DNA from: an uncultured Nitrosomonadales bacterium
GTDB lineage: Bacteria; Pseudomonadota; Gammaproteobacteria; Burkholderiales; Gallionellaceae
Direction: 5' to 3'
DNA: 39,786 nt
NCBI GenBank assembly: GCA_903861075.1
Contig: CAIOSY010000170.1
Location: 1 to 39,786, forward strand
Below are positions 8,469 to 16,149 of the stretch, in pieces. Position 1 is the first letter of the stretch, and each line of letters begins with the position of its first letter. A program made the translations under genes and the position numbers. Below the pieces are notes generated by a model that was not told where the DNA came from, did not search any database, and saw nothing but the letters and a program-made list of their open reading frames with translations.

Positions 8469-9305
8469 TCAGACTAGCTCACGGTGACGCAACAAAACCT
8501 GTTGCCGGTCCTGAAAAGTCTGACTGAGCTTTTCACTCAAATAAACAGAACGATGCTGGCCGCCGGTACAACCTATCGCAATCGTCAAATAACTCCGGCT
8601 GTCCGCCATAAAGTGGGGCAACCAGCGTTCCACGAAACCGCTTATTTCGGCAAACATATCCTGAGTCAGCGGGGAATTATCCAAAAAGTCGATGACAGCT
8701 TCATCCCGTCCCGTTAAGGGACGCAATACCGGACTGTAAAAAGGATTAGGCAAACAGCGCACATCGAAAACAAAATCCGCATCGAGCGGAATGCCGTGCT
8801 TAAAACCAAACGACTCAAACAACAGGGTAATTCTCGCCCTGTCGATTTTGATAAACTGCTGTATCCAGTGACTTAGCGCATTGGTTTTAAGCTCACTGGT
8901 ATCAATGTGATGACCGATATTACTAATATCCGATAACAGTTCACGCTCATACTGCACACATTCCGGCAAGGTTCGTACCCCATCGCTCAACGGATGCTTA
9001 CGCCGGGTCTCGGAAAACCGTTTCACCAGCGTATCGGTCTTGGCATCGAGAAAAATGACATGAACTGCCAGTTCTTTTTGCATCAGGTCCAGCACAATAT
9101 TTGGCAATCTTTGCACGCTATTTGCGCTGCGCACATCGACACTGACTGCCATTTTGGCATATCCCGCAGACAACAAATATTCAACCAGACTCGTTAGCAA
9201 CTCGGCGGGCAGATTATCGACACAATAAAAACCGGCGTCCTCGAGTACCTTGAGCGCCACACTCTTACCCGAACCTGAAAGGCCGCTTAATAGAAATAAT
9301 TGCAA
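8469..9305 (-). CDS. rapZ: RNase adapter / nucleotide-binding protein RapZ
   Basis: P-loop protein. In E. coli RapZ binds the sRNA GlmZ and directs RNase E to it, controlling GlmS and amino-sugar supply; whether that holds here is unknown. Walker A is GLSGSGKS (residues 8-15), and the C-terminal domain contains GCTGGQHRSVYL. Length is 278. The start codon is an unusual TTG (9303-9305), supported by GGAG six bases upstream overlapping the end of hprK. It directly follows ptsN-hprK, the common betaproteobacterial order. Confidence 0.94.
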   Translation of the reverse strand: MQLFLLSGLSGSGKSVALKVLEDAGFYCVDNLPAELLTSLVEYLLSAGYAKMAVSVDVRSANSVQRLPNIVLDLMQKELAVHVIFLDAKTDTLVKRFSETRRKHPLSDGVRTLPECVQYERELLSDISNIGHHIDTSELKTNALSHWIQQFIKIDRARITLLFESFGFKHGIPLDADFVFDVRCLPNPFYSPVLRPLTGRDEAVIDFLDNSPLTQDMFAEISGFVERWLPHFMADSRSYLTIAIGCTGGQHRSVYLSEKLSQTFQDRQQVLLRHRELV

Positions 9306-9307
9306 AA

Positions 9308-10246
9308 TCAGCTCCCCGCCAGCAGCAAGTCGTGACGACTCACAAACTCCTGCATGGTATTGATGCCACGCTGTTGCAACACAAAATTGCGCGCCGCCGC
9401 CTCAACCAGCACAGCAAGATTTCGCCCTGCTACCACCGGGATGTTCACCGTGTTTATTTTTACGCCGAGAATTTCCTGATGCGTCGCCACCAAAGGCAAT
9501 CGATCCATTTTCGAGAGTTCACCTTCTAACGTTCGATGTAAATGCACAATGAGTTTCAGGCTTTTTTTGCGCCGTACGGCGGTTTCACCAAACATGGTGC
9601 GTATATTCAGCATCCCCAAACCGCGTACTTCAAGAAAATCCCGCAGCAGCTCCGGACAGGTTCCTTCCAGCGTATCCGGCGCTATGCGGTGCAACTCGAC
9701 TACATCATCCGCGACCAGACCGCCACCCCGCGTGATGAGTTCAAGACCCAACTCACTTTTACCAACCGCACTCTCGCCGGTAATCATTACCCCCACACCC
9801 AGAACATCGAGAAAGACGCCGTGGCGCGTGGTGGATTCAGCCAGCGCCTTGGCAAGATAATGGCGAATTAACCACATTAAATGCACACTAGGCTTGGAAG
9901 AAGAGAATAACGGCACTCGGGAGCGATTGGCAAAGCTGATCAATTCTGGCGGAATGGCGACAGAACCTGCCACAATCAAGCAGGTCGTGCCATTTTGTTC
10001 AATTTGTTCAAACGCGATTTCCCTGTCATTTATGCTCAGGTTACGCAAATAATCAAGTTCGGTTTCACTCAAAACCTGCACCCAGCTCGGATGAATCAAA
10101 CTCAAGTGCCCAACCATTTCACGATTCGACGCCTCTACCGCTTCGCTGTCTATGATGCGATCAACACCATCATTCCCCGCCACACGGGTAAGCTCCAGCC
10201 TTGCCTGTTTATCTTCAAACAACTGCCGGATATTAACCTGACTCAT
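9308..10246 (-). CDS. hprK: HPr kinase/phosphorylase
   Basis: Bifunctional enzyme that phosphorylates or dephosphorylates a serine of HPr. In proteobacteria it acts in the regulatory nitrogen PTS rather than in sugar uptake. Walker A is GESAVGKS (157-164), a conserved His is in RHGVF (142), and the signature EVRGLGMLNIRTMFG is near 206-220. I start it at the ATG at 10246, whose ATGA overlaps the ptsN stop; 312 residues fits the family. A longer form reading 11 codons upstream into ptsN is less likely. ptsN and hprK must be cotranscribed. Confidence 0.94.
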   Translation of the reverse strand: MSQVNIRQLFEDKQARLELTRVAGNDGVDRIIDSEAVEASNREMVGHLSLIHPSWVQVLSETELDYLRNLSINDREIAFEQIEQNGTTCLIVAGSVAIPPELISFANRSRVPLFSSSKPSVHLMWLIRHYLAKALAESTTRHGVFLDVLGVGVMITGESAVGKSELGLELITRGGGLVADDVVELHRIAPDTLEGTCPELLRDFLEVRGLGMLNIRTMFGETAVRRKKSLKLIVHLHRTLEGELSKMDRLPLVATHQEILGVKINTVNIPVVAGRNLAVLVEAAARNFVLQQRGINTMQEFVSRHDLLLAGS

Positions 10247-10704
10247 GCCACGCTGCTCCAGTGAGCGAATAACTGGCAAATACCGGCTGCATCCTCGCAG
10301 GCTTTTAACCTGTCCCGAAACGCCGTATCACTAAACATTTGAGCCAGCTCACCTAAAATTTGCAAATGCAAATCGGTCGCCAACTCGGGAACTAATAATA
10401 CAAAAATAAGATTAACGGGCTGACCGTCGGGTGAATCGAAAGGAATAGGATGAGTCGTTTTGACAAAAGCGGCTGTTGCCTCACGCAATTTGGGTATGCG
10501 TCCGTGCGGAATGGCAACCCCTTGCCCTAACCCGGTTGAACCTAGCTTCTCACGAGCAAACAGGCTATCGAAAACCTGGCTACGTCCGAGCTGCATTTTA
10601 TTTTCAAACAACAAGCCGACATTCTCGAACACACGTTTTTTACTCGTTGATTCAGTGTCAAACAAAATGTTGTTTGATACCAGGATTTTGCTAATCAAGT
10701 TCAT
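10243..10704 (-). CDS. ptsN: PTS IIA-like nitrogen regulatory protein PtsN
   Basis: EIIA-Ntr, the last phosphoryl acceptor of the nitrogen phosphotransferase chain; it regulates potassium transport, sigma-54 functions and other targets. At 153 residues it is normal in size. The phosphorylated histidine is H67 in GQGVAIPHGR. It lies in the classic rpoN-hpf-ptsN-hprK-rapZ order. The 154-bp gap to hpf contains a strong terminator, so ptsN-hprK-rapZ probably has its own promoter, though I do not see a convincing one. Confidence 0.95.
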   Translation of the reverse strand: MNLISKILVSNNILFDTESTSKKRVFENVGLLFENKMQLGRSQVFDSLFAREKLGSTGLGQGVAIPHGRIPKLREATAAFVKTTHPIPFDSPDGQPVNLIFVLLVPELATDLHLQILGELAQMFSDTAFRDRLKACEDAAGICQLFAHWSSVA

Positions 10705-10825
10705 TTTTGTAATGCCCTAAGCTGGACAGACCGGATTAAAAATCTATCTACAGCGAATATAAATCCTGCAGCGCCACCATCGCGCCATGAATATTTTAAA
10801 ATCAGATACTAAATTCTATGAATTG

Positions 10826-10852
10826 AAAAACGGACGGTATTGCTACCGCCCG
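10826..10852 (-). terminator. Rho-independent terminator after hpf
   Basis: On the minus strand a 9-bp GC-rich stem (one G-T pair) with a GCAA tetraloop is followed by five Ts. It begins seven bases after the hpf stop and separates the rpoN-hpf transcript from ptsN. Confidence 0.85.
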
Positions 10853-10858
10853 CTGTCC

Positions 10859-11185
10859 TTATTCTTCGGTATCGACAAGATTACCCGTTTCATCGTGACG
10901 ACGAGCAGATAATTTTTCCTTGTGCTTGATGACCTGACGATCCAGTTTATCAACCAGCGCATCTATCGCAGCATACAGATTGTCATCTGCACATTCTACG
11001 AATACGGTTTTCCCGCTGATATGTACCGTCGCTTCGGCCTTTTGCAGTAATTTTTCAACTGACAGAATGATGTTTACATCTAATACATTATCAAAATGAC
11101 GCTTGATTTTGCTGAACTTTTCTGTCGCATATTCACGAATAGCTGGTGTGATTTCCAGGTGGTGTCCGGTTATATGTAGGTTCAT
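10859..11185 (-). CDS. hpf: Ribosome hibernation promoting factor, short form
   Basis: Binds the 30S decoding region in stationary phase and promotes 100S dimers, silencing ribosomes. The 108-residue length marks the short type lacking the C-terminal dimerisation domain. N-terminal MNLHITGHHLEITPAIREY and the later ECADDNLYAAIDALVDKLDRQ helix are family signatures. AGGGG lies six bases upstream of the ATG. It follows rpoN by 15 bp, as in many proteobacteria. Confidence 0.95.
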   Translation of the reverse strand: MNLHITGHHLEITPAIREYATEKFSKIKRHFDNVLDVNIILSVEKLLQKAEATVHISGKTVFVECADDNLYAAIDALVDKLDRQVIKHKEKLSARRHDETGNLVDTEE

Positions 11186-11200
11186 TTTGTGCCCCTTTTT

Positions 11201-12607
11201 TTAAAGTGATTTACGGAGATTCACCGGGAGGATATGTAATGCTTCCCGATACTTTGCTATGGTGCGGCGGGCAACAACAATGCCCTGCTGCGCCAAGATT
11301 TCTGACATGCGTCCGTCCGTCAGTGGCTTGCGTGTATCTTCTGCGTCCACAAACTGTTTAATCAGTTCGCGGATTGCTGCGGAAGAACAAACACCCCCAC
11401 TTTCCGTGACGAGACCGCTGCCAAAGAAATACTTTAATTCATAAATGCCGCGCGGGGTACGCATAAATTTCTGCGTAGTGCTGCGCGACACGGTCGATTC
11501 ATGCAATTCCAGTTCCTCGGCAATTTCCCGCAACACCAATGGTCGCATGGCAATGTCACCGTGTTCTAAAAAAGCCCTCTGCCGATCGACAATCGCCTGT
11601 GCCACACGCTGTATCGTATCAAAGCGTTGTCTCAGACTCTTAATCAACCAGTTCGCCTCTTGTAATTGTGAGACCAGCGGCGCGCCTGACTTGTCATCGC
11701 GCTGCTGTAAAATATTGGCGTAAAGCTGATTGATGCGCAGTTTCGGCATCGCTTCGGCATTGAGTCGCACGCGCCAGTTATTCTTGTATTTTTCAACGAT
11801 CACATCAGGCAATACATAATCTGCAACACGCCAATCAAATTTCTCCCCGGGTTTAGGATTTAATCCCAGTATCAAATTTTGTGCTGCGCGCAGATTTTCG
11901 TCTGAACAATGCAGTATTTTTTTGATTTTAGTAAAATCATGTGCCGCGAGCAGATCAATATGCGCACTCACCAGGCAAATAGCCAATTCACGTCCCGCCA
12001 TCTTTTCAGGCAGGGCTTTAAGTTGCAAGCCCAGACATTCACTTAAAGACCGCGCCCCCAAACCGGGCTGATCCAGATGCTGCAATTGCACCAAAGCCGT
12101 TTCCAGATCATCCAGTACAATATCCAGCTCCGCAGGCAACAACTCAACCAACTCCGGCAAATCTTGCGCCAGGTAACCATTGTCATCCAGCGCATCAATC
12201 AGCATACCGACCAGAAACCGATCTTTTCCGCTTAACTGCGTGGTCGCAAGCTGACTGTGCAGACAGGCGCGCATACTGTCTTGCAGTGCAGGTTGTTCCG
12301 GGTAGGCTTGTTCATCATCGACACCATGCCCTGCCGCGCTAAACTCAAATGAATCAACGCTAACGCTCTCACGATCTGGCTCACGCTCATCCTGAACCTG
12401 CTGCGGAGTGCGGTCATTAACAGCAAACGCGGTATCGGGGTAAAAAACGGGATCCTCACCTAATTCCAGCATAGGATTTTCATCCAACATACGGATTACT
12501 TCATGCTGCATATCCTGCGTGGACAGTTGCAACAAACGGATAGACTGCTGCAGCTGCGGCGTGAGCGTTAACTGTTGTGCGGTACGTAACTGTAAAGAGA
12601 CTTTCAT
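11201..12607 (-). CDS. rpoN: RNA polymerase sigma-54 factor
   Basis: Alternative sigma factor for -24/-12 promoters, which need AAA+ activators. The Gln-rich N-terminal region I (MKVSLQLRTAQQLTLTPQLQ onward) contacts the activators. Acidic region II follows at about residues 55-95. The DNA-binding core ends with the RpoN box ARRTIAKYRE at 446-455. Length 468 is typical. It is followed by hpf and preceded by lptB 25 bp away, placing sigma-54 in the LPS-transport block. Confidence 0.97.
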   Translation of the reverse strand: MKVSLQLRTAQQLTLTPQLQQSIRLLQLSTQDMQHEVIRMLDENPMLELGEDPVFYPDTAFAVNDRTPQQVQDEREPDRESVSVDSFEFSAAGHGVDDEQAYPEQPALQDSMRACLHSQLATTQLSGKDRFLVGMLIDALDDNGYLAQDLPELVELLPAELDIVLDDLETALVQLQHLDQPGLGARSLSECLGLQLKALPEKMAGRELAICLVSAHIDLLAAHDFTKIKKILHCSDENLRAAQNLILGLNPKPGEKFDWRVADYVLPDVIVEKYKNNWRVRLNAEAMPKLRINQLYANILQQRDDKSGAPLVSQLQEANWLIKSLRQRFDTIQRVAQAIVDRQRAFLEHGDIAMRPLVLREIAEELELHESTVSRSTTQKFMRTPRGIYELKYFFGSGLVTESGGVCSSAAIRELIKQFVDAEDTRKPLTDGRMSEILAQQGIVVARRTIAKYREALHILPVNLRKSL

Positions 12608-12632
12608 CGTATTTTCCGGGGCGCCACATCAT

Positions 12633-13355
12633 CTAAAGCCTGAAGTTCTCGCCCAGATAGACTCGCCTGACACCCTCATTGTAGATGATTTCTTCCGGCT
12701 TGCCTTCAGCCATTACGGCTCCGGCATTGATAATATAAGCACGATCGCAAATACCCAGTGTTTCACGCACATTATGATCAGTGATCAACACCCCGATATT
12801 GCGTTCCTTGAGAAAATGAATGATTTTTTGTATATCCAGAACCGCAATCGGATCTACCCCTGCAAACGGCTCATCGAGTAAAATAAAACGCGGATTGGTC
12901 GCTAACGCCCGCGCAATTTCAACGCGACGACGCTCACCACCGGACAGACTAATCGCCGAATTATTTCTTATCGCCTGTATATTCAAATCCCGAAGCAGGG
13001 CTTCCAGACGAAGCTCCACATCTTCGTCAGATAAATCCTGTAATTCGAGTACCGCCTGAATATTTTGCGCGACGGTCATGCGTCGAAATATGGATGCCTC
13101 CTGAGGCAAATACCCCAAACCCAAACGCGCACGCCGGTGTATAGGCATACGTGTGACATCCTGATTATCTATTAAAATCTTACCGCCGTCCGCTGAGACC
13201 AGACCCACTATCATATAAAACGACGTCGTCTTCCCCGCTCCATTCGGCCCCAGCAAACCGACCACCTCGCCACTTTTGACCGACAAGCTGGCATCATGCA
13301 CCACGGTACGCAACCCGTACTTCTTTTTCAGTCCAACCGCGCGCAATTCGCTCAT
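12633..13355 (-). CDS. lptB: LPS export ABC transporter ATPase LptB
   Basis: Cytoplasmic ATPase that powers LPS extraction from the inner membrane with LptFG and LptC. Walker A is GPNGAGKT (36-43), the signature LSGGE is at 136-140, and Walker B ends in FILLDE (156-161), followed by PFAGVDP. The 240-residue length is exact. ATGA overlaps the lptA stop by four bases and GGAG lies five bases upstream, so lptA and lptB are tightly coupled. Confidence 0.97.
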   Translation of the reverse strand: MSELRAVGLKKKYGLRTVVHDASLSVKSGEVVGLLGPNGAGKTTSFYMIVGLVSADGGKILIDNQDVTRMPIHRRARLGLGYLPQEASIFRRMTVAQNIQAVLELQDLSDEDVELRLEALLRDLNIQAIRNNSAISLSGGERRRVEIARALATNPRFILLDEPFAGVDPIAVLDIQKIIHFLKERNIGVLITDHNVRETLGICDRAYIINAGAVMAEGKPEEIIYNEGVRRVYLGENFRL

Positions 13356-13897
13356 TTTTTCTCCACCGCGACAGGAACATCCGCACCCTCAGCCGTTTTA
13401 GCTTTAGGATACAGGACGGCATGCACCCGCACAGGCGCACCCGTTGTTGCAGCGCCCTTGGCATCCGCCTGAAAAATTTCGGTTTTAGAATTGTAGATGA
13501 CGTGTTCGCCGCGCACTTCATCCTGAGCCCGCTTAACCCGCGCCTGCACGTAAAAATCGACGGTATCCGAATGAGTGTCATATTCGATACGTTCCCCGTA
13601 TCCTTCGACGTATTCATTCAAACCCTCGCGCTTTTGCCTGAAACTGGCTGTCTGCCCATAAGCCGTGCCATGCTTAAATCCGCTCTTATCCTGAACCACA
13701 AGCAATTTATCGCCCTTTATAACCATCGTGCCTTGCGTTAACACCACCCGTCCTAAAAAGGTACTGATTTGTTTTGCATCATCAACGATGGCCTGATCGG
13801 CATCAATATCAATCGGCTTATCACGGTCGGCGCGCTCAGCAAAACTGTGCGCACTATAAAACAGCACCAGGCATAACAGCAGTAATCTATTTTGCAT
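13352..13897 (-). CDS. lptA: LPS transport periplasmic protein LptA
   Basis: Periplasmic bridge protein that carries LPS from LptC to the outer-membrane LptDE. A signal peptide (about 1-21, ending YSAHSFA) precedes an OstA-type beta-jellyroll domain. [15 protein letters not shown] opens it, and [12 protein letters not shown] is characteristic. I use the ATG at 13897 (181 residues); a GTG three codons upstream also has a possible ribosome site. The N-terminus overlaps the end of lptC by 11 bp, and the last ~20 residues are a Lys/Ala-rich tail. Confidence 0.92.
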   Translation of the reverse strand: MQNRLLLLCLVLFYSAHSFAERADRDKPIDIDADQAIVDDAKQISTFLGRVVLTQGTMVIKGDKLLVVQDKSGFKHGTAYGQTASFRQKREGLNEYVEGYGERIEYDTHSDTVDFYVQARVKRAQDEVRGEHVIYNSKTEIFQADAKGAATTGAPVRVHAVLYPKAKTAEGADVPVAVEKK

Positions 13898-14462
13898 GAT
13901 GTTCACTTCTAACCTGTGAGAGAAATTTCAAAATACGGGTTTTATTATCCATTTCCAAACCAACGGCATGAACAACATTATTCACATCAAACAAGGTCAC
14001 GGCCTGAGGGGTAGTCAGCAAATCCTGATCAGGAAGCACACGAAGATATTCGGTATGCAACGTCATCGCAGACTGTAATGCCACAGGTTCGCGCTGCACG
14101 ACAACGTTACCGCGAAAGACGATCTCCTCACCACGACTGGAAACATTACCTTTTATTCCTTTGCAGTGTACCGGCGGCCCTTCTGTTCCCAGCAGCGTCA
14201 GGAAGGGAGCATCAAGTTCCGTCGTATCGTGATCCGGATAATGTCTGGACTGTTGCGCCTGCAAAATAAAGCGCGGTCTACCCTGTTGATTCATCGTTGT
14301 GGCCTTAAAATTCTCCATAATGCCATCCGGCGCGTGACGCTGACTATTTGCCGTCGCAGCAATTTCATTTTTCACTTGCTGATCCAGCCAATAAACAAAT
14401 GCCAGCAACACAATCAAGGGCAGCAAAGGCAGCCAATAACGCGACTTTTCCGCTGATCTCAT
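13887..14462 (-). CDS. lptC: LPS export protein LptC
   Basis: Single-pass inner-membrane protein that links LptBFG to LptA. One N-terminal helix (about 10-26, WLPLLPLIVLLAFVYWL) is followed by a periplasmic jellyroll domain with MENFKATTMNQQGRPRFILQA and a conserved YPDHDTTEL stretch. Length 191 is typical. The start ATGA overlaps the kdsC stop, and the gene runs into lptA. Confidence 0.93.
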   Translation of the reverse strand: MRSAEKSRYWLPLLPLIVLLAFVYWLDQQVKNEIAATANSQRHAPDGIMENFKATTMNQQGRPRFILQAQQSRHYPDHDTTELDAPFLTLLGTEGPPVHCKGIKGNVSSRGEEIVFRGNVVVQREPVALQSAMTLHTEYLRVLPDQDLLTTPQAVTLFDVNNVVHAVGLEMDNKTRILKFLSQVRSEHHAK

Positions 14463-14977
14463 TTCACATAAGGTGCCAATTGTGCCTCCAGCGTCCCCTG
14501 AGCTGACATGATAGCTTCACAAGCTTCACGTACCGCACCATGCCCGCCGCCAAGTTTAGTCACATAATGAGAGTGATCCCGCACCAGCTGAGGCGAATCA
14601 GGAACGGCAATCGCCAGTCCCACATGGCGCATAACCAGCAAATCCACGACATCGTCCCCCATGTAAGCGACATTATCGCGAGACAAATTCAACTTACCCA
14701 GCAAATCAAGCATCGCATCCAGTTTACGTTCGACGCCCTGATAGACATGTTCAATACCCAAATTTTTAGCTCGCATATCAACACAACGAGAAGTTCTTCC
14801 GGTAATAATGGCGACTTCAATGCCACTGGCACGTAACATTTTAATGCCATGCCCGTCCAGGGAATTAAAGCGTTTGAACTCTTCGCCAGAATCAGACAAG
14901 AACAAACCGCCATCGGTCATCACACCATCGACATCAAAAGCGACCAGGCGGATCAATTTAGCGCGACTTAAAAACAT
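14459..14977 (-). CDS. kdsC: 3-deoxy-D-manno-octulosonate 8-phosphate phosphatase
   Basis: HAD-family phosphatase releasing phosphate from Kdo-8-phosphate, a step to the inner-core sugar of LPS. The catalytic DVDGVMTDG motif (D15 and D17) and the later YMGDDVVDL motif are intact. It is the short 172-residue C1-type enzyme, which works as a tetramer. GGAG is six bases upstream of the ATG. It sits 57 bp downstream of kdsD. Confidence 0.96.
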   Translation of the reverse strand: MFLSRAKLIRLVAFDVDGVMTDGGLFLSDSGEEFKRFNSLDGHGIKMLRASGIEVAIITGRTSRCVDMRAKNLGIEHVYQGVERKLDAMLDLLGKLNLSRDNVAYMGDDVVDLLVMRHVGLAIAVPDSPQLVRDHSHYVTKLGGGHGAVREACEAIMSAQGTLEAQLAPYVK

Positions 14978-15034
14978 GAATATCTCCAGTTCATCTTAAA
15001 TGGTGAGTCGTAATTAACAGGTGTGTGTTTAGGC

Positions 15035-16021
15035 TTAAATAACTTTCGCATGCAACAAATCATGCATATTGAGCGCGCCAACCATTTTATGCTGCTCATC
15101 CACCACCAGCATTTGATTGATATTATATTGATCCATCAACTGTACCGCTTCAGCGGCCAGACTGTCTGCGCTAATGCAACAAGGGTTTGCGGACATCACG
15201 GCGCGCACCGGGGTACTGCCAAATTCAAGTTTCTTTTCCAGCGTGCGACGCAAATCACCATCAGTGAAGATACCCTTAACAACCCGATGCTCATCTACAA
15301 TCGCTGTCATACCCACACCTTTACGCGACATTTCCATCAGCGCTTCGCTCAACATGGCATCTTGCGCGACCATAGGCATACGATCACCGGTACGCATCAC
15401 ATCACTCACCTGCGTTAAAAGGCGTCGTCCCAGACTCCCGCCCGGATGAGAACGTGCGAAATTTTCCGCACTGAATCCTTTTGCATCCAGCAGCGCAACC
15501 GCCAACGCATCACCCAGCGCCAAAGTCGCCGTCGTACTTGCGGTCGGTGCCAACCCCATAGGGCACGCTTCCTTATCGACAGCCGCGTTCAGATGAACAT
15601 CAGCCAGACGCGCCAGACTGGAGGACGGGAATCCGGTCATGCTGATCAGCTTCGCTCCCTGACGCTTGAGGATAGGCACGATCGTCATCAACTCCTGACT
15701 CTCACCGGAATAAGAAAGCGCGATAAAGACATCCTGACGGGTCACCATACCCAGATCCCCATGACTCGCCTCACCGGGATGGACAAAGTAGGCTGGCGTT
15801 CCGGTACTGGACATGGTTGCCGCAATTTTTCGTGCAATATGACCCGATTTACCCATGCCGCTTACGATGACACGACCTTCACAGCTTAAGATCAGATTCA
15901 GTGCCTGTAAAAAAGTATCGTCCAGACGCGCGCTGAGCGCTGCAACAGCAGCCGCTTCAATATCCAGAACCTGACGACCCAATTCAAGAGCCCGGGGGGG
16001 GGCGATGTGATTTTTATTCAT
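15035..16021 (-). CDS. kdsD: D-arabinose-5-phosphate isomerase
   Basis: Interconverts ribulose-5-P and arabinose-5-P, the first committed step to Kdo. An SIS sugar-isomerase domain (about 25-175, with SGMGKSGHIARKIAATMSST) is followed by two CBS domains (about 200-260 and 270-325). I start it at the ATG at 16021 (328 residues). An ATG three codons upstream lies inside the apparent -10 box, so would not be in the message. Codons 7-10 hold a run of nine C (plus-strand G at 15994-16002), where slippage would frameshift the gene. It heads the LPS/rpoN block. Confidence 0.94.
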   Translation of the reverse strand: MNKNHIAPPRALELGRQVLDIEAAAVAALSARLDDTFLQALNLILSCEGRVIVSGMGKSGHIARKIAATMSSTGTPAYFVHPGEASHGDLGMVTRQDVFIALSYSGESQELMTIVPILKRQGAKLISMTGFPSSSLARLADVHLNAAVDKEACPMGLAPTASTTATLALGDALAVALLDAKGFSAENFARSHPGGSLGRRLLTQVSDVMRTGDRMPMVAQDAMLSEALMEMSRKGVGMTAIVDEHRVVKGIFTDGDLRRTLEKKLEFGSTPVRAVMSANPCCISADSLAAEAVQLMDQYNINQMLVVDEQHKMVGALNMHDLLHAKVI

Positions 16022-16028
16022 GCGGTGC

Positions 16029-16037
16029 ATTATAGCA
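16029..16037 (-). promoter_or_regulatory. Extended -10 promoter giving a leaderless kdsD mRNA
   Basis: On the minus strand TGC precedes a perfect TATAAT (16029-16034), an extended -10 element. Seven bases later comes the kdsD ATG, so transcription would start at or next to the start codon. No good -35 is visible. Inference from spacing. Confidence 0.55.
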
Positions 16038-16149
16038 AGGTAAGCGCAAGACGCCAGTCGTAACTCATCACTTATCCCTGCAATTTAATACTTTGCAAAG
16101 TGAGCCTGAGTACGGCATTATCAAAGCGCCTAGACCAAACACCTCTTTG

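Noticed and set aside
13294-13617. 107-codon minus-strand frame overlapping lptA and lptB
   Set aside because: Out of frame with two well-supported genes and without family features.
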